Source: Bacteriovoracaceae bacterium | GTDB taxonomy: Bacteria > Bdellovibrionota > Bacteriovoracia > Bacteriovoracales > Bacteriovoracaceae | Direction of reading: 5' to 3' | Length of the DNA stretch: 64,000 bases | Assembly (NCBI GenBank): GCA_947377285.1 | Contig: CANCFT010000002.1 | Location: forward strand, 155,025 to 219,024 | Shown: positions 1-8,439 of the stretch, in pieces | Layout of the letters: the number at the start of each line of letters is the position of its first letter | How positions within the stretch are numbered: position 1 is the stretch's first letter | Program-made: the position numbers and the translations under genes | Notes under the pieces: generated by a model | What the model saw: the letters and a program-made list of their open reading frames with translations, nothing else | Told to the model about the DNA's origin: nothing | The model's database searches: none

Positions 1-351
1 CACAGTTAAAACAGTTTTTTTTGTCTCAAAAAACTCTCCAAATCGATAGAAGGCACCAGAAACTTGATAGGCCAATTCCCTGGTTGGAGTCAGTACGAGG
101 ACCTTTATTTTAGCTATTCCCTTTGATTCATTTGATTGTGAAATCTGTAATGCTTGCAGGAGAGGCCAAGCAAAACAAGCTGTTTTCCCCGATCCCGTTT
201 GGGCCTCAACTAACAAGTCTTCTCCTTTGAATATTTCAGGAATCGATATTCGCTGAATAGTAGTTGGAGTAAGAAAGCCCGAACTTTCAATAGATTGTAA
301 AATTTCTGGGCATAACCCTAGGTCTTGAAAATCTTGAAATGGATTCATCAT
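1..351 (-). CDS. DEAD-box RNA helicase, N-terminal part (gene runs off the window)
   Basis: The first 117 codons of an ATP-dependent RNA helicase are visible; the gene continues past base 1. Starting at 351 (a second ATG follows at 348), the protein opens with MNPFQDFQDLGL. A Q-motif-like stretch follows (GFLTPTTIQRISIP), then Walker A/motif I as AQTGSGKT and motif Ia as PTRELA. These are hallmarks of the DEAD-box superfamily 2, which unwinds short RNA duplexes in ribosome assembly or mRNA decay. The C-terminal helicase half is outside the window, so the subfamily (RhlE, DeaD, SrmB, RhlB) cannot be decided. No strong Shine-Dalgarno precedes either ATG. Confidence 0.9.
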   Translation of the reverse strand, partial: MMNPFQDFQDLGLCPEILQSIESSGFLTPTTIQRISIPEIFKGEDLLVEAQTGSGKTACFAWPLLQALQISQSNESKGIAKIKVLVLTPTRELAYQVSGAFYRFGEFFETKKTVLTV

Positions 352-541
352 AAATTGTATTGCTCTGGTAAAAGTCTATCAAATGTAGCTGAGATATATT
401 TGAGATGTATCTTTAGCATAAATTAAGACTTTAGTACCAACCCCCTGTAAGACTTTCAAAAACCTTGAAAAAGATCAAATTATCTATTAAAACGAAGAAT
501 CAAAATTTTAAAAATAAGTCAAAAGCCTAGGAATCACTAAA

Positions 542-829
542 ATGAAAAAAAATTTCTCATTAACGGCCCCCAATAAAACACCTGAGCGCCAAGTTGATTC
601 TGTGAAGCATGAAATAAAAAAATACATTCAAAGAGAGCAAAGAAAATCAGTTCCTGCTGGAGTTGATTTTTGGGACTTTGATTGCAAAATTGGTGAAACC
701 CCAGAGGAAAGCGCTGTTATCCATGTTTCAGAAATTAATAAAAAAATTGACCTCATGGTTATAGACAATAAAGAACAATTTTTTCTTGAAGTCATGGCCA
801 AGTCAGGACATCGGACTAAGAAAAAATGA
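542..829 (+). CDS. Small conserved protein resembling DUF6172
   Basis: A 95-residue basic soluble protein without signal peptide or membrane segment. The pattern TPERQVDSVKHEIKKYI, VDFWDFDCKIG and a C-terminal GHRTKKK matches what I remember of the DUF6172 family, small proteins of unknown function in Proteobacteria. The start has AGGA nine bases upstream. The stop overlaps the next start (ATGA at 826-829), so the two genes are probably translationally coupled. The lysine-rich ends and acidic/aromatic centre could suit nucleic-acid or ribosome binding, but that is only a guess. Family assignment is from memory. Confidence 0.7.
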   Translation: MKKNFSLTAPNKTPERQVDSVKHEIKKYIQREQRKSVPAGVDFWDFDCKIGETPEESAVIHVSEINKKIDLMVIDNKEQFFLEVMAKSGHRTKKK

Positions 830-1611
830 TCTGCCGTTTTGCCGTATTCATCATTGCTTTTTTAACTGTTTTTTTGAATTCGAATACTCTTTATGCCGCT
901 GAGACTATTCGATTTTGCTATGAAGACGTTAATGTTTATCCGTGGATAACGGGAAACGATATGGGCTTGGCCATATCAGAAATGTACATTGTCGAAAAAT
1001 TAACTCACTTAAAATTCTCTCTTATTCGTTTGCCTTGGAAAAGATGTCTGCTGGAAACTCAATTAGGAGAAATGGATGGCGCTATTGCAGCAAGTTTTAA
1101 TAACGAGCGAGATCAATGGGGCGTCTATCCAAAGACTTCGACACATCAATTAAATCGAGAATTTCGTCTTCATACTGATAGCTTTTATCTATACGCAAGA
1201 AATGACTCTTCAATTCAATGGAAAAATAAAAAACTTTTGAACATCGGAACAAATCCAATTGGCGTACAATTAGGCTATAGTGTTGGATTTGATTTACAAA
1301 AAGCAGGATACCCAATTAAGTCTTCCTATACATCAAGTTTAGAATTACTAAAAGAGCTCGATTTTAACACTATTAAAATTGCTGTTCTACAAGACTACGA
1401 AACAATTAAAACACTTGAAGAGCATCCAATATTAAAAAAATCGATCAAACGATTACAACCTCCTTTTAAAGTGGCAGATCAGTATTTACTGTTTTCAAAA
1501 AAATTTAACTCTACCAATTCCAAGCTCGCCCAAACGATCTGGAAATCCATTGAAAAAGCTCGAAATAGTGATGAATATCATAGAGAGGAAAGAGCACTAT
1601 TAGTTCATTAA
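826..1611 (+). CDS. Periplasmic substrate-binding-like protein (SBP_bac_3 type)
   Basis: A 261-residue protein with a Sec signal peptide (about residues 1-24, ending LYAAE). The mature part looks like a family 3 solute-binding protein: ETIRFCYEDVNVYPW at the N-terminus, LPWKRCLLETQLGEMDGAI in lobe 1, then a hinge and IGVQLGYSVGFDLQ. Stand-alone proteins of this kind are common in Gram-negative bacteria and often have no transporter beside them, as here. It may bind amino acids or another small polar ligand, or serve as a sensor. It overlaps the stop of the upstream small gene by four bases. The ligand cannot be named. Confidence 0.75.
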   Translation: MICRFAVFIIAFLTVFLNSNTLYAAETIRFCYEDVNVYPWITGNDMGLAISEMYIVEKLTHLKFSLIRLPWKRCLLETQLGEMDGAIAASFNNERDQWGVYPKTSTHQLNREFRLHTDSFYLYARNDSSIQWKNKKLLNIGTNPIGVQLGYSVGFDLQKAGYPIKSSYTSSLELLKELDFNTIKIAVLQDYETIKTLEEHPILKKSIKRLQPPFKVADQYLLFSKKFNSTNSKLAQTIWKSIEKARNSDEYHREERALLVH

Positions 1612-1624
1612 AAAATGCTTTAAA

Positions 1625-2095
1625 CTACCAATAATAATTTCTTCGCAACATAAATGAATTATATAAGAATTCACGATCGCGTATCTCTTTGAGTGGGTCA
1701 ATAATTTTTCTGGCATCTGCAAATGTTTTAAAATCAGCCTCAAGACGATTTTTACTTAATTTTTTTAATTTTCGAGAAAGTATAGTCGCTTCTCTTTCAT
1801 TTATTTTAGGCTCAAGAATCGTTTTTAAATAGACTAATTTAACTTTTGCTATTTCTTCACTTAAATTTTTATTTTCTGTTTGAGATTTTTCAAAAAGTAT
1901 TAGCAGGCTTTGTTTTTGAAATTGCGTTAATGTTTCTGATTTTTGAATATAACTTTTTGTGTTGTCACCGAGATCAGAAACAATTGCGACTTTTTCATTT
2001 TGAATTTCATTCTCTATATTTTTCTCAGCAATCTTTTGGGCCGCACAGGAAATGCCAAAAAAGATTAGAAATAGAGCGCTAATGATTTTATTCAT
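1625..2095 (-). CDS. Probable lipoprotein with Spy/CpxP-like LTxxQ helix
   Basis: A 156-residue exported protein. The N-terminus (MNKIISALFLIFFGISCAAQ) has a lipoprotein-like Cys after a short hydrophobic core, although the lipobox is not perfect. The rest is helical and highly charged. It contains LTQFQKQSLLILFEKSQTEN, an LTxxQ-type segment like those of Spy, CpxP and periplasmic metal-resistance sensors. Those proteins act as periplasmic chaperones or stress sensors. The C-terminus ends in an aromatic RRNYYW. It begins three bases after the stop of the upstream DksA-like gene, so the two form an operon. Family assignment is tentative. Confidence 0.6.
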   Translation of the reverse strand: MNKIISALFLIFFGISCAAQKIAEKNIENEIQNEKVAIVSDLGDNTKSYIQKSETLTQFQKQSLLILFEKSQTENKNLSEEIAKVKLVYLKTILEPKINEREATILSRKLKKLSKNRLEADFKTFADARKIIDPLKEIRDREFLYNSFMLRRNYYW

Positions 2096-2097
2096 AC

Positions 2098-2304
2098 CTA
2101 AACCTCTTCTCGAATTTCAGCTTCAATCCGGGCCAGATTTTGTTTCTCTACTTGATAGATACCATAAATAACTTCACGCCTTTGTTCTTCTTGAGCATCT
2201 TCTTCAAAGTCATTTGAAAGTGGTTTTTTTAGTTCAAACTCTAGCTGAGTGATCCTTTCACGAATTTTTTGCCAATGATTTCGTAATTCTATTATTTTAT
2301 CCAT
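2098..2304 (-). CDS. Short DksA/TraR-like coiled-coil protein without zinc finger
   Basis: A 68-residue all-helical protein with GGAG five bases before the ATG. The core (KKPLSNDFEEDAQEEQRREV, then ARIEAEIREEV) matches the segment of DksA/TraR-type factors that forms the coiled coil and leads into the zinc finger (PLSxDxEEQA...ARIEAGTYG). The protein stops where the four-cysteine finger would begin, and the reading frame gives no cysteine. It may be a minimal RNA-polymerase secondary-channel factor or an unrelated coiled coil. It is followed after three bases by the Spy/CpxP-like gene. Similarity is recognised by pattern only. Confidence 0.55.
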   Translation of the reverse strand: MDKIIELRNHWQKIRERITQLEFELKKPLSNDFEEDAQEEQRREVIYGIYQVEKQNLARIEAEIREEV

Positions 2305-2386
2305 CAGTTCTCCTACTTTGTTAATAGTGACATTAGGAAATAAAAGATGAACTTAATAATATAAAAAGCGTCTGAGAACTATAGTT

Positions 2387-3487
2387 TTATTGAATTTTTT
2401 CTAAATAAAGTCCACATTCTACGTGGTCAGTATAAGGAAATTGATCAAACATCGCAAAACGCCGGACGATATGAGTTTTTGATAAAATATTTAAATTTTC
2501 AAGTAATGTATAAGGATTGCAAGAAATATAAATAATGAACTGATACTTTTGGACAAATGCCAGTGCATTAACTTCAAGTCCTGCCCTTGGTGGATCTACC
2601 AAGACGGTCTGACAATCATAACTTTTTAAATCAATTCCCTTAAGCCTAGTGTATTCTCTCTTTTCTGCCATTGCATCACTAAAATCTTCTGCAGACATAC
2701 GAATAATTTGAAGATTTTTAATATTGTTTATTGTAATATTATATTGAGCGGCTTCAACAGATGGTTTTGCCAACTCAGTTGCCAAAACTTTTCCGAAATG
2801 TGGGGCCAAGGCAATTGAAAAATTTCCATTTCCACAGTAGAGCTCTAGTAAGTCTCCTTTACTTTTCTTTGTAATTTCTTGGGCCCATTCCAACATTTTA
2901 ATCGCGACTTTAGCATTGGGCTGAGTAAAGCTATTTTCAACTTGTTTATAAGTCAGCATTTTTCCTGCAATATTTAATTGCTCAATAACAAATTCTTGGT
3001 CCAGGGCAATTTGCTGCTTCCTAGCTCTTCCAATAATATTTACATGAAAGTTTAAAGAAAGTTTTTCTTTAAGTTTTCTAGCTTCATCAATCCATTCCGT
3101 ATTTAATTGGCGGTGATAAAGCAAGGTAACTAATATTTCACCACTTAGTGTTGATAAAAAATCGACTTGAAAAAGCTTATGTCTAAGTTTGTGATTAGGC
3201 CGAATTTCATTCATTAGCGAGATCATCATTTGATTAATCAATAAACTGGCCGGAAGAAATTGATCAGTGCGAATATTTTTTTGATTTTCTTTATCAAACA
3301 TATAAAAATAGAGATCCTCCCCCTCATGCCATACTCGAAACTCAGTCCGCATGCGGTAATGCGATTTCTCTGATGAGAAAATCTCTAATTCTGGCATAGT
3401 TGAATCAGAAAACAGATTTTTTAACTTTTGGCTTTTGAGAATTAATTCTGCTTCATAATTATCTGGATTTAAGTTTTCTAATTTCAA
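2387..3487 (-). CDS. trmA: tRNA (uracil-5-)-methyltransferase TrmA
   Basis: A 366-residue SAM-dependent enzyme that makes 5-methyluridine at position 54 of the tRNA T-loop. Family-typical length. Visible motifs: the TrmA N-terminal [21 protein letters not shown], the SAM-binding [21 protein letters not shown], the catalytic cysteine in ISCNP (C323) and the general-base glutamate in DHVE (E357). There is no iron-sulfur cluster cysteine set, which separates it from RlmC/RlmD. The start is TTG at 3487, preceded by AGGA that sits directly after the stop of the upstream mltA gene. The next in-frame Met would cut about 30 conserved residues. Cotranscription with mltA is likely (15-bp gap). Confidence 0.93.
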   Translation of the reverse strand: MKLENLNPDNYEAELILKSQKLKNLFSDSTMPELEIFSSEKSHYRMRTEFRVWHEGEDLYFYMFDKENQKNIRTDQFLPASLLINQMMISLMNEIRPNHKLRHKLFQVDFLSTLSGEILVTLLYHRQLNTEWIDEARKLKEKLSLNFHVNIIGRARKQQIALDQEFVIEQLNIAGKMLTYKQVENSFTQPNAKVAIKMLEWAQEITKKSKGDLLELYCGNGNFSIALAPHFGKVLATELAKPSVEAAQYNITINNIKNLQIIRMSAEDFSDAMAEKREYTRLKGIDLKSYDCQTVLVDPPRAGLEVNALAFVQKYQFIIYISCNPYTLLENLNILSKTHIVRRFAMFDQFPYTDHVECGLYLEKIQ

Positions 3488-3501
3488 TGTATTTCTTTCC
3501 T

Positions 3502-4695
3502 TTATTGTTTTGGTACAAGATAAAAAAGTTTTCCAGTTCTCTTCATTACACCTGCTCGTTGAGCAGCAACATCACCTTCTCCCATATAAAGATCCACTCT
3601 CCCTGGACCTTTAATCGCGCCCCCAGTGTCTTCGTCAAAAACAAGTCTAGGTTTATTTAACCAAGACAAGGGTTCACTATCTTCTAGAGAATTAAATTGA
3701 GGTTCATCGATATCAAGAAAAGCGAGAGCGCCTTTAGGGAAATACTTTACATCGGTAGCAATTGTTCTCCCATTGCTGACTTCCATTCCAGCAAAAGTGA
3801 GTGCCAAGCTATCGAGCTTTTTAAAAAAAACATAACTAGGATTTTTGTTTAAAATTTTTTGTTGTTCATCTCTTGATAAAGTTAATAAATAACTTCGAAT
3901 TTTTTGCATACTCATTTTTTCAATGGGTATGAATTCTTTTAAATATTTACCTAATGGAAAATACGAAAGGCCGTTTTGACCGTCATAACCCACTCTCATT
4001 TTTTCTCCATTTCCAAAATCGACAACCCCAGATCCTTGAATTTGAATAAAAAATGCATCGAGAGGACTCACCCATGCCAATTCGAGATTTTGATTTCTTA
4101 ATTTATTATCTTGATCTATTTCTTGACGATTAAAATAAGGAATAACATTTTTATTTTCTATTCTGCCTTGTAATACACCAGAGAGCTCGAAGGCCCCAAG
4201 TTTACTCGCAAAACTTTTCAGCTTAATAGTGATTAAATCAGAAGGAATTGAATAGAGAGGCTGAGAAAATTCATTGGTTTTTTGATGGGCACCTAAAACC
4301 ATTGGTTCATAATATCCCGTTGAGAGAATTTCTCCCCATTTTGATTTTCCGTAGACTTCATAAAAATCAAATTGAGAATTTATCCATGAAATATAATCGT
4401 CTTGATGAGTTAGTAATATTTTTAAGCTATTGATATAGTCTGATTTGGAAATTTTAATGGATCCAAAAACCATTGGGTCATTAACTTGATGAGAATTAGA
4501 CATCACTTCAATATGTTTTTTTAAAGTATTAAAAAAACTTTCCTTAGATAAACTATCGATTAATTTCTTAGGTGTTTCTGACTTACGCATTGCCTGGCCG
4601 ATAGATTTTATAGGCATACGCGAACAACTACTTAAACCAGTAACGAGAAAAGTTACGTAAAAAGCAACGATAATATTGGGTATTAGTGATTTCAT
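3502..4695 (-). CDS. mltA: Membrane-bound lytic murein transglycosylase A (MltA)
   Basis: A lipoprotein that cleaves glycan strands of peptidoglycan with formation of 1,6-anhydro-muramic acid. From ATG 4695 it has a short signal peptide with lipobox LSSC, placing it on a membrane facing the periplasm. An upstream in-frame ATG at 4725 would add an acidic decapeptide and is less likely. The MltA domain shows [32 protein letters not shown] and YVFFKKL. The C-terminal 3D domain shows [20 protein letters not shown], with the conserved aspartates of the active site. Length fits the family. It heads an mltA-trmA pair. Role: cell-wall turnover or, in a predator, wall remodelling (inference). Confidence 0.92.
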   Translation of the reverse strand: MKSLIPNIIVAFYVTFLVTGLSSCSRMPIKSIGQAMRKSETPKKLIDSLSKESFFNTLKKHIEVMSNSHQVNDPMVFGSIKISKSDYINSLKILLTHQDDYISWINSQFDFYEVYGKSKWGEILSTGYYEPMVLGAHQKTNEFSQPLYSIPSDLITIKLKSFASKLGAFELSGVLQGRIENKNVIPYFNRQEIDQDNKLRNQNLELAWVSPLDAFFIQIQGSGVVDFGNGEKMRVGYDGQNGLSYFPLGKYLKEFIPIEKMSMQKIRSYLLTLSRDEQQKILNKNPSYVFFKKLDSLALTFAGMEVSNGRTIATDVKYFPKGALAFLDIDEPQFNSLEDSEPLSWLNKPRLVFDEDTGGAIKGPGRVDLYMGEGDVAAQRAGVMKRTGKLFYLVPKQ

Positions 4696-4875
4696 AGCCT
4701 CATGATCGCCAATGAACTTTGACATGTCAAAAATCTGCTCAAATCAAATAAAAAAAGGTTTTAAATCCACTATGCTTAACTGCCGAGGAATACATAAATA
4801 CTGCTTTTTTTTTAAATCTCACATTAATATTTTTTAACTTTATACGATAAAGAAGCCTCTTTGAAAGGACATCTC

Positions 4876-4965
4876 ATGAATATTGAAAATTTAATTACAC
4901 TTACTTTTAAATTTATTTTAAGTATTGCCGCTGGATTTTGTATTAAGTTTTTAATGTTTACTTAA
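4876..4965 (+). CDS. Putative 29-residue membrane peptide
   Basis: An intact short reading frame from ATG 4876 to TAA 4965. It is preceded by GAAAGGA seven bases upstream, and a TATACGAT element lies further upstream. The peptide is almost wholly hydrophobic after the first seven residues (FKFILSIAAGFCIKFLMF), enough for one membrane-spanning helix, with a polar N-terminus (MNIENLIT). It overlaps the end of the convergent ABC ATPase gene by four bases. Good ribosome-binding site and coherent composition argue for a real small protein. Chance remains possible at this length. No function can be assigned. Confidence 0.45.
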   Translation: MNIENLITLTFKFILSIAAGFCIKFLMFT

Positions 4966-5624
4966 GCGTTTTTCAGTGCTCCATCTGCTAGTTCAATTTT
5001 TTTAAGTGCACGGTTGGCAAATTCTTTATCGTGAGTCACGTAAATAACAGTGGTTTTTTTTTCTTTATTAATTTTTTGAAACAACGTCATAATTCTATCT
5101 CCATTATGGCTGTCTAAATTACCAGTGGGTTCATCAGCGAATAGATACTGAGGCGTCATCAGTAATGCCCGGGCTATTGCAACTCGCTGTTGCTCACCAC
5201 CTGAGAGCTGTGAAGGCATACGATGCTCTTTGCCCTCCAAGTCCACTTCTTTTATTAACTCCATTGCACGAAGTTTGAGAGTCAATTGTAAATTATGCTT
5301 CCTGGCCGGCATTAAAACATTTTCAAGGACTGTAAGTTCAGGAAGTAAGTAGTGAAACTGAAAAACAAACCCTATTTTAGTATTTCTTAATTCATGTATT
5401 TCTTTTTGGTTCATTTGTACTAAATCAATTTGGTTATAAAAAATCTTTCCTGAGCTCGCATTGTCCAGGGAGCTCATAATATAAAGTAGAGTACTTTTTC
5501 CGGAACCTGATCTCCCGACAATTGAGACAAAATCACCGTCATTAATTTCAAGACTAATTCCTTTCAAAACTTCAGTTGGAGGATTTCCAAAAGATTTTTT
5601 TACATCAATTAATTTTATGCTCAT
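4962..5624 (-). CDS. ABC exporter ATPase (LolD/MacB type)
   Basis: A 220-residue cytoplasmic nucleotide-binding subunit. Walker A is GRSGSGKST, the Q-loop is FVFQFHYLLPELTVLENV, the signature is LSGGEQQR, Walker B is YLFADEPTGNLD and the switch histidine is in VTHD. The FQFHYLLPELTVLENV-DEPTGNLD combination is typical of the LolD/MacB/FtsE group, which powers mechanotransmission exporters rather than importers. Its RBS (AAGGTG) is good. It follows the FtsX-like permease by 12 bases and is the last gene of a five-gene operon. Substrate could be lipoprotein, peptide or lipid. It is unlikely to be LolD itself, since a lipidated adaptor is encoded alongside. Confidence 0.9.
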   Translation of the reverse strand: MSIKLIDVKKSFGNPPTEVLKGISLEINDGDFVSIVGRSGSGKSTLLYIMSSLDNASSGKIFYNQIDLVQMNQKEIHELRNTKIGFVFQFHYLLPELTVLENVLMPARKHNLQLTLKLRAMELIKEVDLEGKEHRMPSQLSGGEQQRVAIARALLMTPQYLFADEPTGNLDSHNGDRIMTLFQKINKEKKTTVIYVTHDKEFANRALKKIELADGALKNA

Positions 5625-5636
5625 GTGACTTTCACC

Positions 5637-6893
5637 TTAATCCGCCTCTGATCTAATGATTCCAATTGGAGTTAGTTTAGAAGCGCCATATGCCGGAATA
5701 ATGGAAGAGACGAGTGCTGAAATAAAAGCAATACTAAATGCTTTTAGATAAATAGGTGTCTCGAATGAAACTAGCATTTTCCCTGTAGATCCCATCATTC
5801 TTCCAGAGCCTACACTTAGGGTAGACATAAATAAACACACTCCATAACCTAAGCAGACTCCAATAATCCCACCAATAATTCCCAAAATTAATCCTTGATA
5901 CAGAAAAATTTCTAAAATTTGAAACGACTCAAAACCCAAGGCACGTAAAATCGCAATTTCTTTTTTCTTTTGAGTCACTAAAATGGATAAAATATTATAA
6001 ATTCCAAAGGCTGCAACGACGACTATTGATATGGTCATAAAGTTACGAGTGATATTTTGAATTGTGAATACCGACAAAGTTGCAGAATTGGCCTCTTCCC
6101 AACTTTCAACTTTATCTCTACTAAATTCTCTCCAAAACTCCGAGAGACCTTGGGCCTTATTGACATCAATAAGTTTTACTCCGATACCAGAAATGCGATT
6201 AGCGACACCTTGAAGTTTTTGGATATCAATTAAGCTGGCAAATGCCTGAGTATTATCGATTGCTGCTATTCCTAAATTAAACGACCCAATAATTTTGAAT
6301 GGAGACGATCGCCCCGCTCCAGTAGAAACAATTACGCTCTCTGAAACCCTAGCTCCTAGCCGCCCTAAGAGACCAGCCCCTAAAATAATTCGGTTGCCTG
6401 TGTCGCCAAGATCACTAAATTTTTGTCCCGGTTCCATATAATTTGAAATATTGGATACGCGTATTTCTTGTGAAGGTTTAGAGCCAATGACTTTACCAGT
6501 AATTTCGGTGTCACCACGTTTAAAAATTACTTGAGCAGTTAGCTGAGGTGAGTAAGCATAGATGTCATTGCTCTTATCGAATTTATCAAACCATAGCTTA
6601 GGATTTTCAATGCTCAACGAATCGCGTCTTCCCGATGGTGGAACTTTCCAAAAACTATGTATATTTTTTTTATAAAATAACTCTTCGATATCTTTTCTAG
6701 TAATGATTTCTTCTCTGGCCGAAATGCGAACATGGGCTTCATTATTAATTAAACGATCAATAATATAATCTTGAAACCCTAACATCATTCCTGAGATCGC
6801 AACATAGGCAGTCGTACCTAAAACTATGCCAAGTAAAATTAACAACGTTTGTTTTTTTCGCGCAGTTAAATGTTTAAGGCTTAAAAAAATCAT
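5637..6893 (-). CDS. ABC transporter permease, FtsX/MacB/LolC family
   Basis: A 418-residue inner-membrane protein with the MacB/LolCE layout. One membrane helix lies near residues 14-35, then a large periplasmic domain to about 270, then three helices (about 285-310, 330-360, 385-410). The FtsX motif region is visible as EIAILRALGFESFQILEIFL between helices, and the C-terminus as ALVSSIIPAYGASKLTPIGI. Such permeases do not move substrate through the membrane. They transmit ATPase motion to periplasmic partners. The start overlaps the adaptor gene stop (ATGA), indicating translational coupling with the adaptor and ATPase on either side. Confidence 0.9.
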   Translation of the reverse strand: MIFLSLKHLTARKKQTLLILLGIVLGTTAYVAISGMMLGFQDYIIDRLINNEAHVRISAREEIITRKDIEELFYKKNIHSFWKVPPSGRRDSLSIENPKLWFDKFDKSNDIYAYSPQLTAQVIFKRGDTEITGKVIGSKPSQEIRVSNISNYMEPGQKFSDLGDTGNRIILGAGLLGRLGARVSESVIVSTGAGRSSPFKIIGSFNLGIAAIDNTQAFASLIDIQKLQGVANRISGIGVKLIDVNKAQGLSEFWREFSRDKVESWEEANSATLSVFTIQNITRNFMTISIVVVAAFGIYNILSILVTQKKKEIAILRALGFESFQILEIFLYQGLILGIIGGIIGVCLGYGVCLFMSTLSVGSGRMMGSTGKMLVSFETPIYLKAFSIAFISALVSSIIPAYGASKLTPIGIIRSEAD

Positions 6894-7645
6894 TTTTTAG
6901 CAGAATCCTTTGGGAGAAAAATTTCATCTTGCACAGTTAATTGGGGCGATAAAATTTCTACAAACTCACTATCGCTCACACCTATGGTTACTGGGATTTT
7001 ATCAGGATTTGAGCCTTTTTTAAGTAAAATATGTCCATTAGAAACAGCAGCTAAGGGCAGCAAGATGGCCATTGATTTTTTCATCACTTCAATTGATAAG
7101 TCAGCATTCATTCCAGGTAAAATATTACTTGGTAAATCTTTTACTTCAACTTGAACTACAAATTCAGCATTTCTCGGTAAAATTGTTCTTACGACCCCGT
7201 GAAAAACTTGTGAGCGAAATGATTCAAATGAAATTTGTACATTTTGACCACTTTTTATTTTTAAAGCTCCTTGTTGTTCAACTGAAGCTTCAAGATAGAG
7301 TTTTGATAATTCAACTAAAGTTAATATACTTTTTTGAGGAGCTACGGTTTCTCCTAGACTAAAGGGAAGATAAGTGACGACACCGGAAAATGGAGCTTTA
7401 TAAACAGTCCCAGAATCATCCATGACAAGAGGCTGTGAGGTTTTGACAATATCACCTTCTTTAACAAAATATTTTTTAACTGCAGTAAGAACACCTAATT
7501 TTAATTCAAAACTGCGTTCAGACTTAACTATCCCAATGGCATAAATACTTTCTGTAATAGCACCTATTTTTGGATTTAAACTGTTTTTAGTTGAGCAACT
7601 TAAAGTTGAAAAGATTATAAATAATGATATAAAAAATAAACGCAT
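6890..7645 (-). CDS. MacA/HlyD-type periplasmic adaptor lipoprotein
   Basis: A 251-residue membrane-fusion-type adaptor. I choose ATG 7645, which has GAGG six bases upstream and gives a clean lipoprotein signal (ISLFIIFSTLSC). An upstream ATG at 7684 lies inside the preceding gene. Lipoyl/barrel-sandwich halves are seen around VKKYFVKEGDIVKTSQPLV and YKAPFSGVVTYLPFSLGETV, with an ISFESFRSQVFHGVVRTILP beta-barrel segment. The alpha-helical hairpin is short or missing, so docking to a TolC-type channel is uncertain. Together with the downstream permease and ATPase it makes a MacAB-like exporter. The substrate is unknown. Confidence 0.85.
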   Translation of the reverse strand: MRLFFISLFIIFSTLSCSTKNSLNPKIGAITESIYAIGIVKSERSFELKLGVLTAVKKYFVKEGDIVKTSQPLVMDDSGTVYKAPFSGVVTYLPFSLGETVAPQKSILTLVELSKLYLEASVEQQGALKIKSGQNVQISFESFRSQVFHGVVRTILPRNAEFVVQVEVKDLPSNILPGMNADLSIEVMKKSMAILLPLAAVSNGHILLKKGSNPDKIPVTIGVSDSEFVEILSPQLTVQDEIFLPKDSAKK

Positions 7646-7665
7646 CGAAAACCTCAAAAAAAAAA

Positions 7666-8439
7666 TCAAAAACCTGAATACCAATCATACCCTCTTTCCG
7701 CCCAGTAATCAGGAGGTCGAGTATCAGAAAAAACAATTCTCCCTATTCGCTTTAAACTTTTTATTCCATATTTAATAGGAATAATCAGTCTAAGCGGAGC
7801 CCCATTATCATCACTGATTGGTTCTTCATTCATCTCATAAGCTAAAATAGTTTGAGGATGAAGCATAGATTCTATATCAATTGAAACATAATACTTTTTA
7901 TCAGGGGTTTCTAAGCCGACATATTGATAATAAGTTCCATCACTTTTTTTGCCTAGATCATAAAAGGCCATAAAATCAGAAAAGCGAGTTCCAGCATATT
8001 GAGTGTCTTCACTCCATCCTTCTATACATCTAAATTCTGAAGTGTAACCAATTTTAGGAGTCGATTTAAAAGACGATACTGGTAAATTTAATTTTGTTGA
8101 ACCGCTAATGACTTCAATTGAATAATTTTTTATATCAGCTGATTCTTGAAATTCACTTAAGCCAATATCACCATTAACTCTTGGATCTAATCCTTTGAGC
8201 GATTTTTTTGTTTTAATAAGATTTAATTTATTGTGAGTGCTTAATTTTGACCATACTTTTTGGTTCCACACAAATGAATGCCGCAAAAGAACAGGAGTAC
8301 CATCTATGCGCTCACTGCTATTTTGAATATATTTAAACACAATAATACCCAAAACAAAGCAACAAATCCCAATTGAAAAAGAAGTTATAAATCGCTTTTT
8401 TAAATACCTATGTGTCACTTCAATCTTTTTCAATTTCAT
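7666..8439 (-). CDS. Periplasmic molybdopterin oxidoreductase (sulfite oxidase/MsrP-like fold)
   Basis: About 257 residues from ATG 8439, which overlaps the cytochrome b gene end. A start at 8523 is possible but lies deep inside that gene. One N-terminal membrane helix or uncleaved signal is present (TSFSIGICCFVLGIIVFKYI). The catalytic domain carries FRCIEGWS, whose cysteine (about C138) is the expected molybdenum ligand, followed by GTRFSDF, MNEEPISDDNGAPLRLIIP and KRIGRIVFSD. The family includes MsrP (YedY), which reduces methionine sulfoxides using a membrane cytochrome, and other sulfite-oxidase-fold enzymes. The signal has KKRFI where Tat signals usually have RR. The upstream cytochrome is the likely electron partner. 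Confidence 0.85.
   Translation of the reverse strand: MKLKKIEVTHRYLKKRFITSFSIGICCFVLGIIVFKYIQNSSERIDGTPVLLRHSFVWNQKVWSKLSTHNKLNLIKTKKSLKGLDPRVNGDIGLSEFQESADIKNYSIEVISGSTKLNLPVSSFKSTPKIGYTSEFRCIEGWSEDTQYAGTRFSDFMAFYDLGKKSDGTYYQYVGLETPDKKYYVSIDIESMLHPQTILAYEMNEEPISDDNGAPLRLIIPIKYGIKSLKRIGRIVFSDTRPPDYWAERGYDWYSGF

Noticed and set aside
1846..2082. 78-codon plus-strand frame opposite the Spy-like lipoprotein gene
   Set aside because: It is Phe/Leu-rich from antisense Lys/Glu codons and lacks an SD.
4962..7645. Lol lipoprotein-sorting complex
   Set aside because: The ATPase is LolD-like, but a lipidated HlyD-type adaptor and a single permease point to a MacAB-like exporter.
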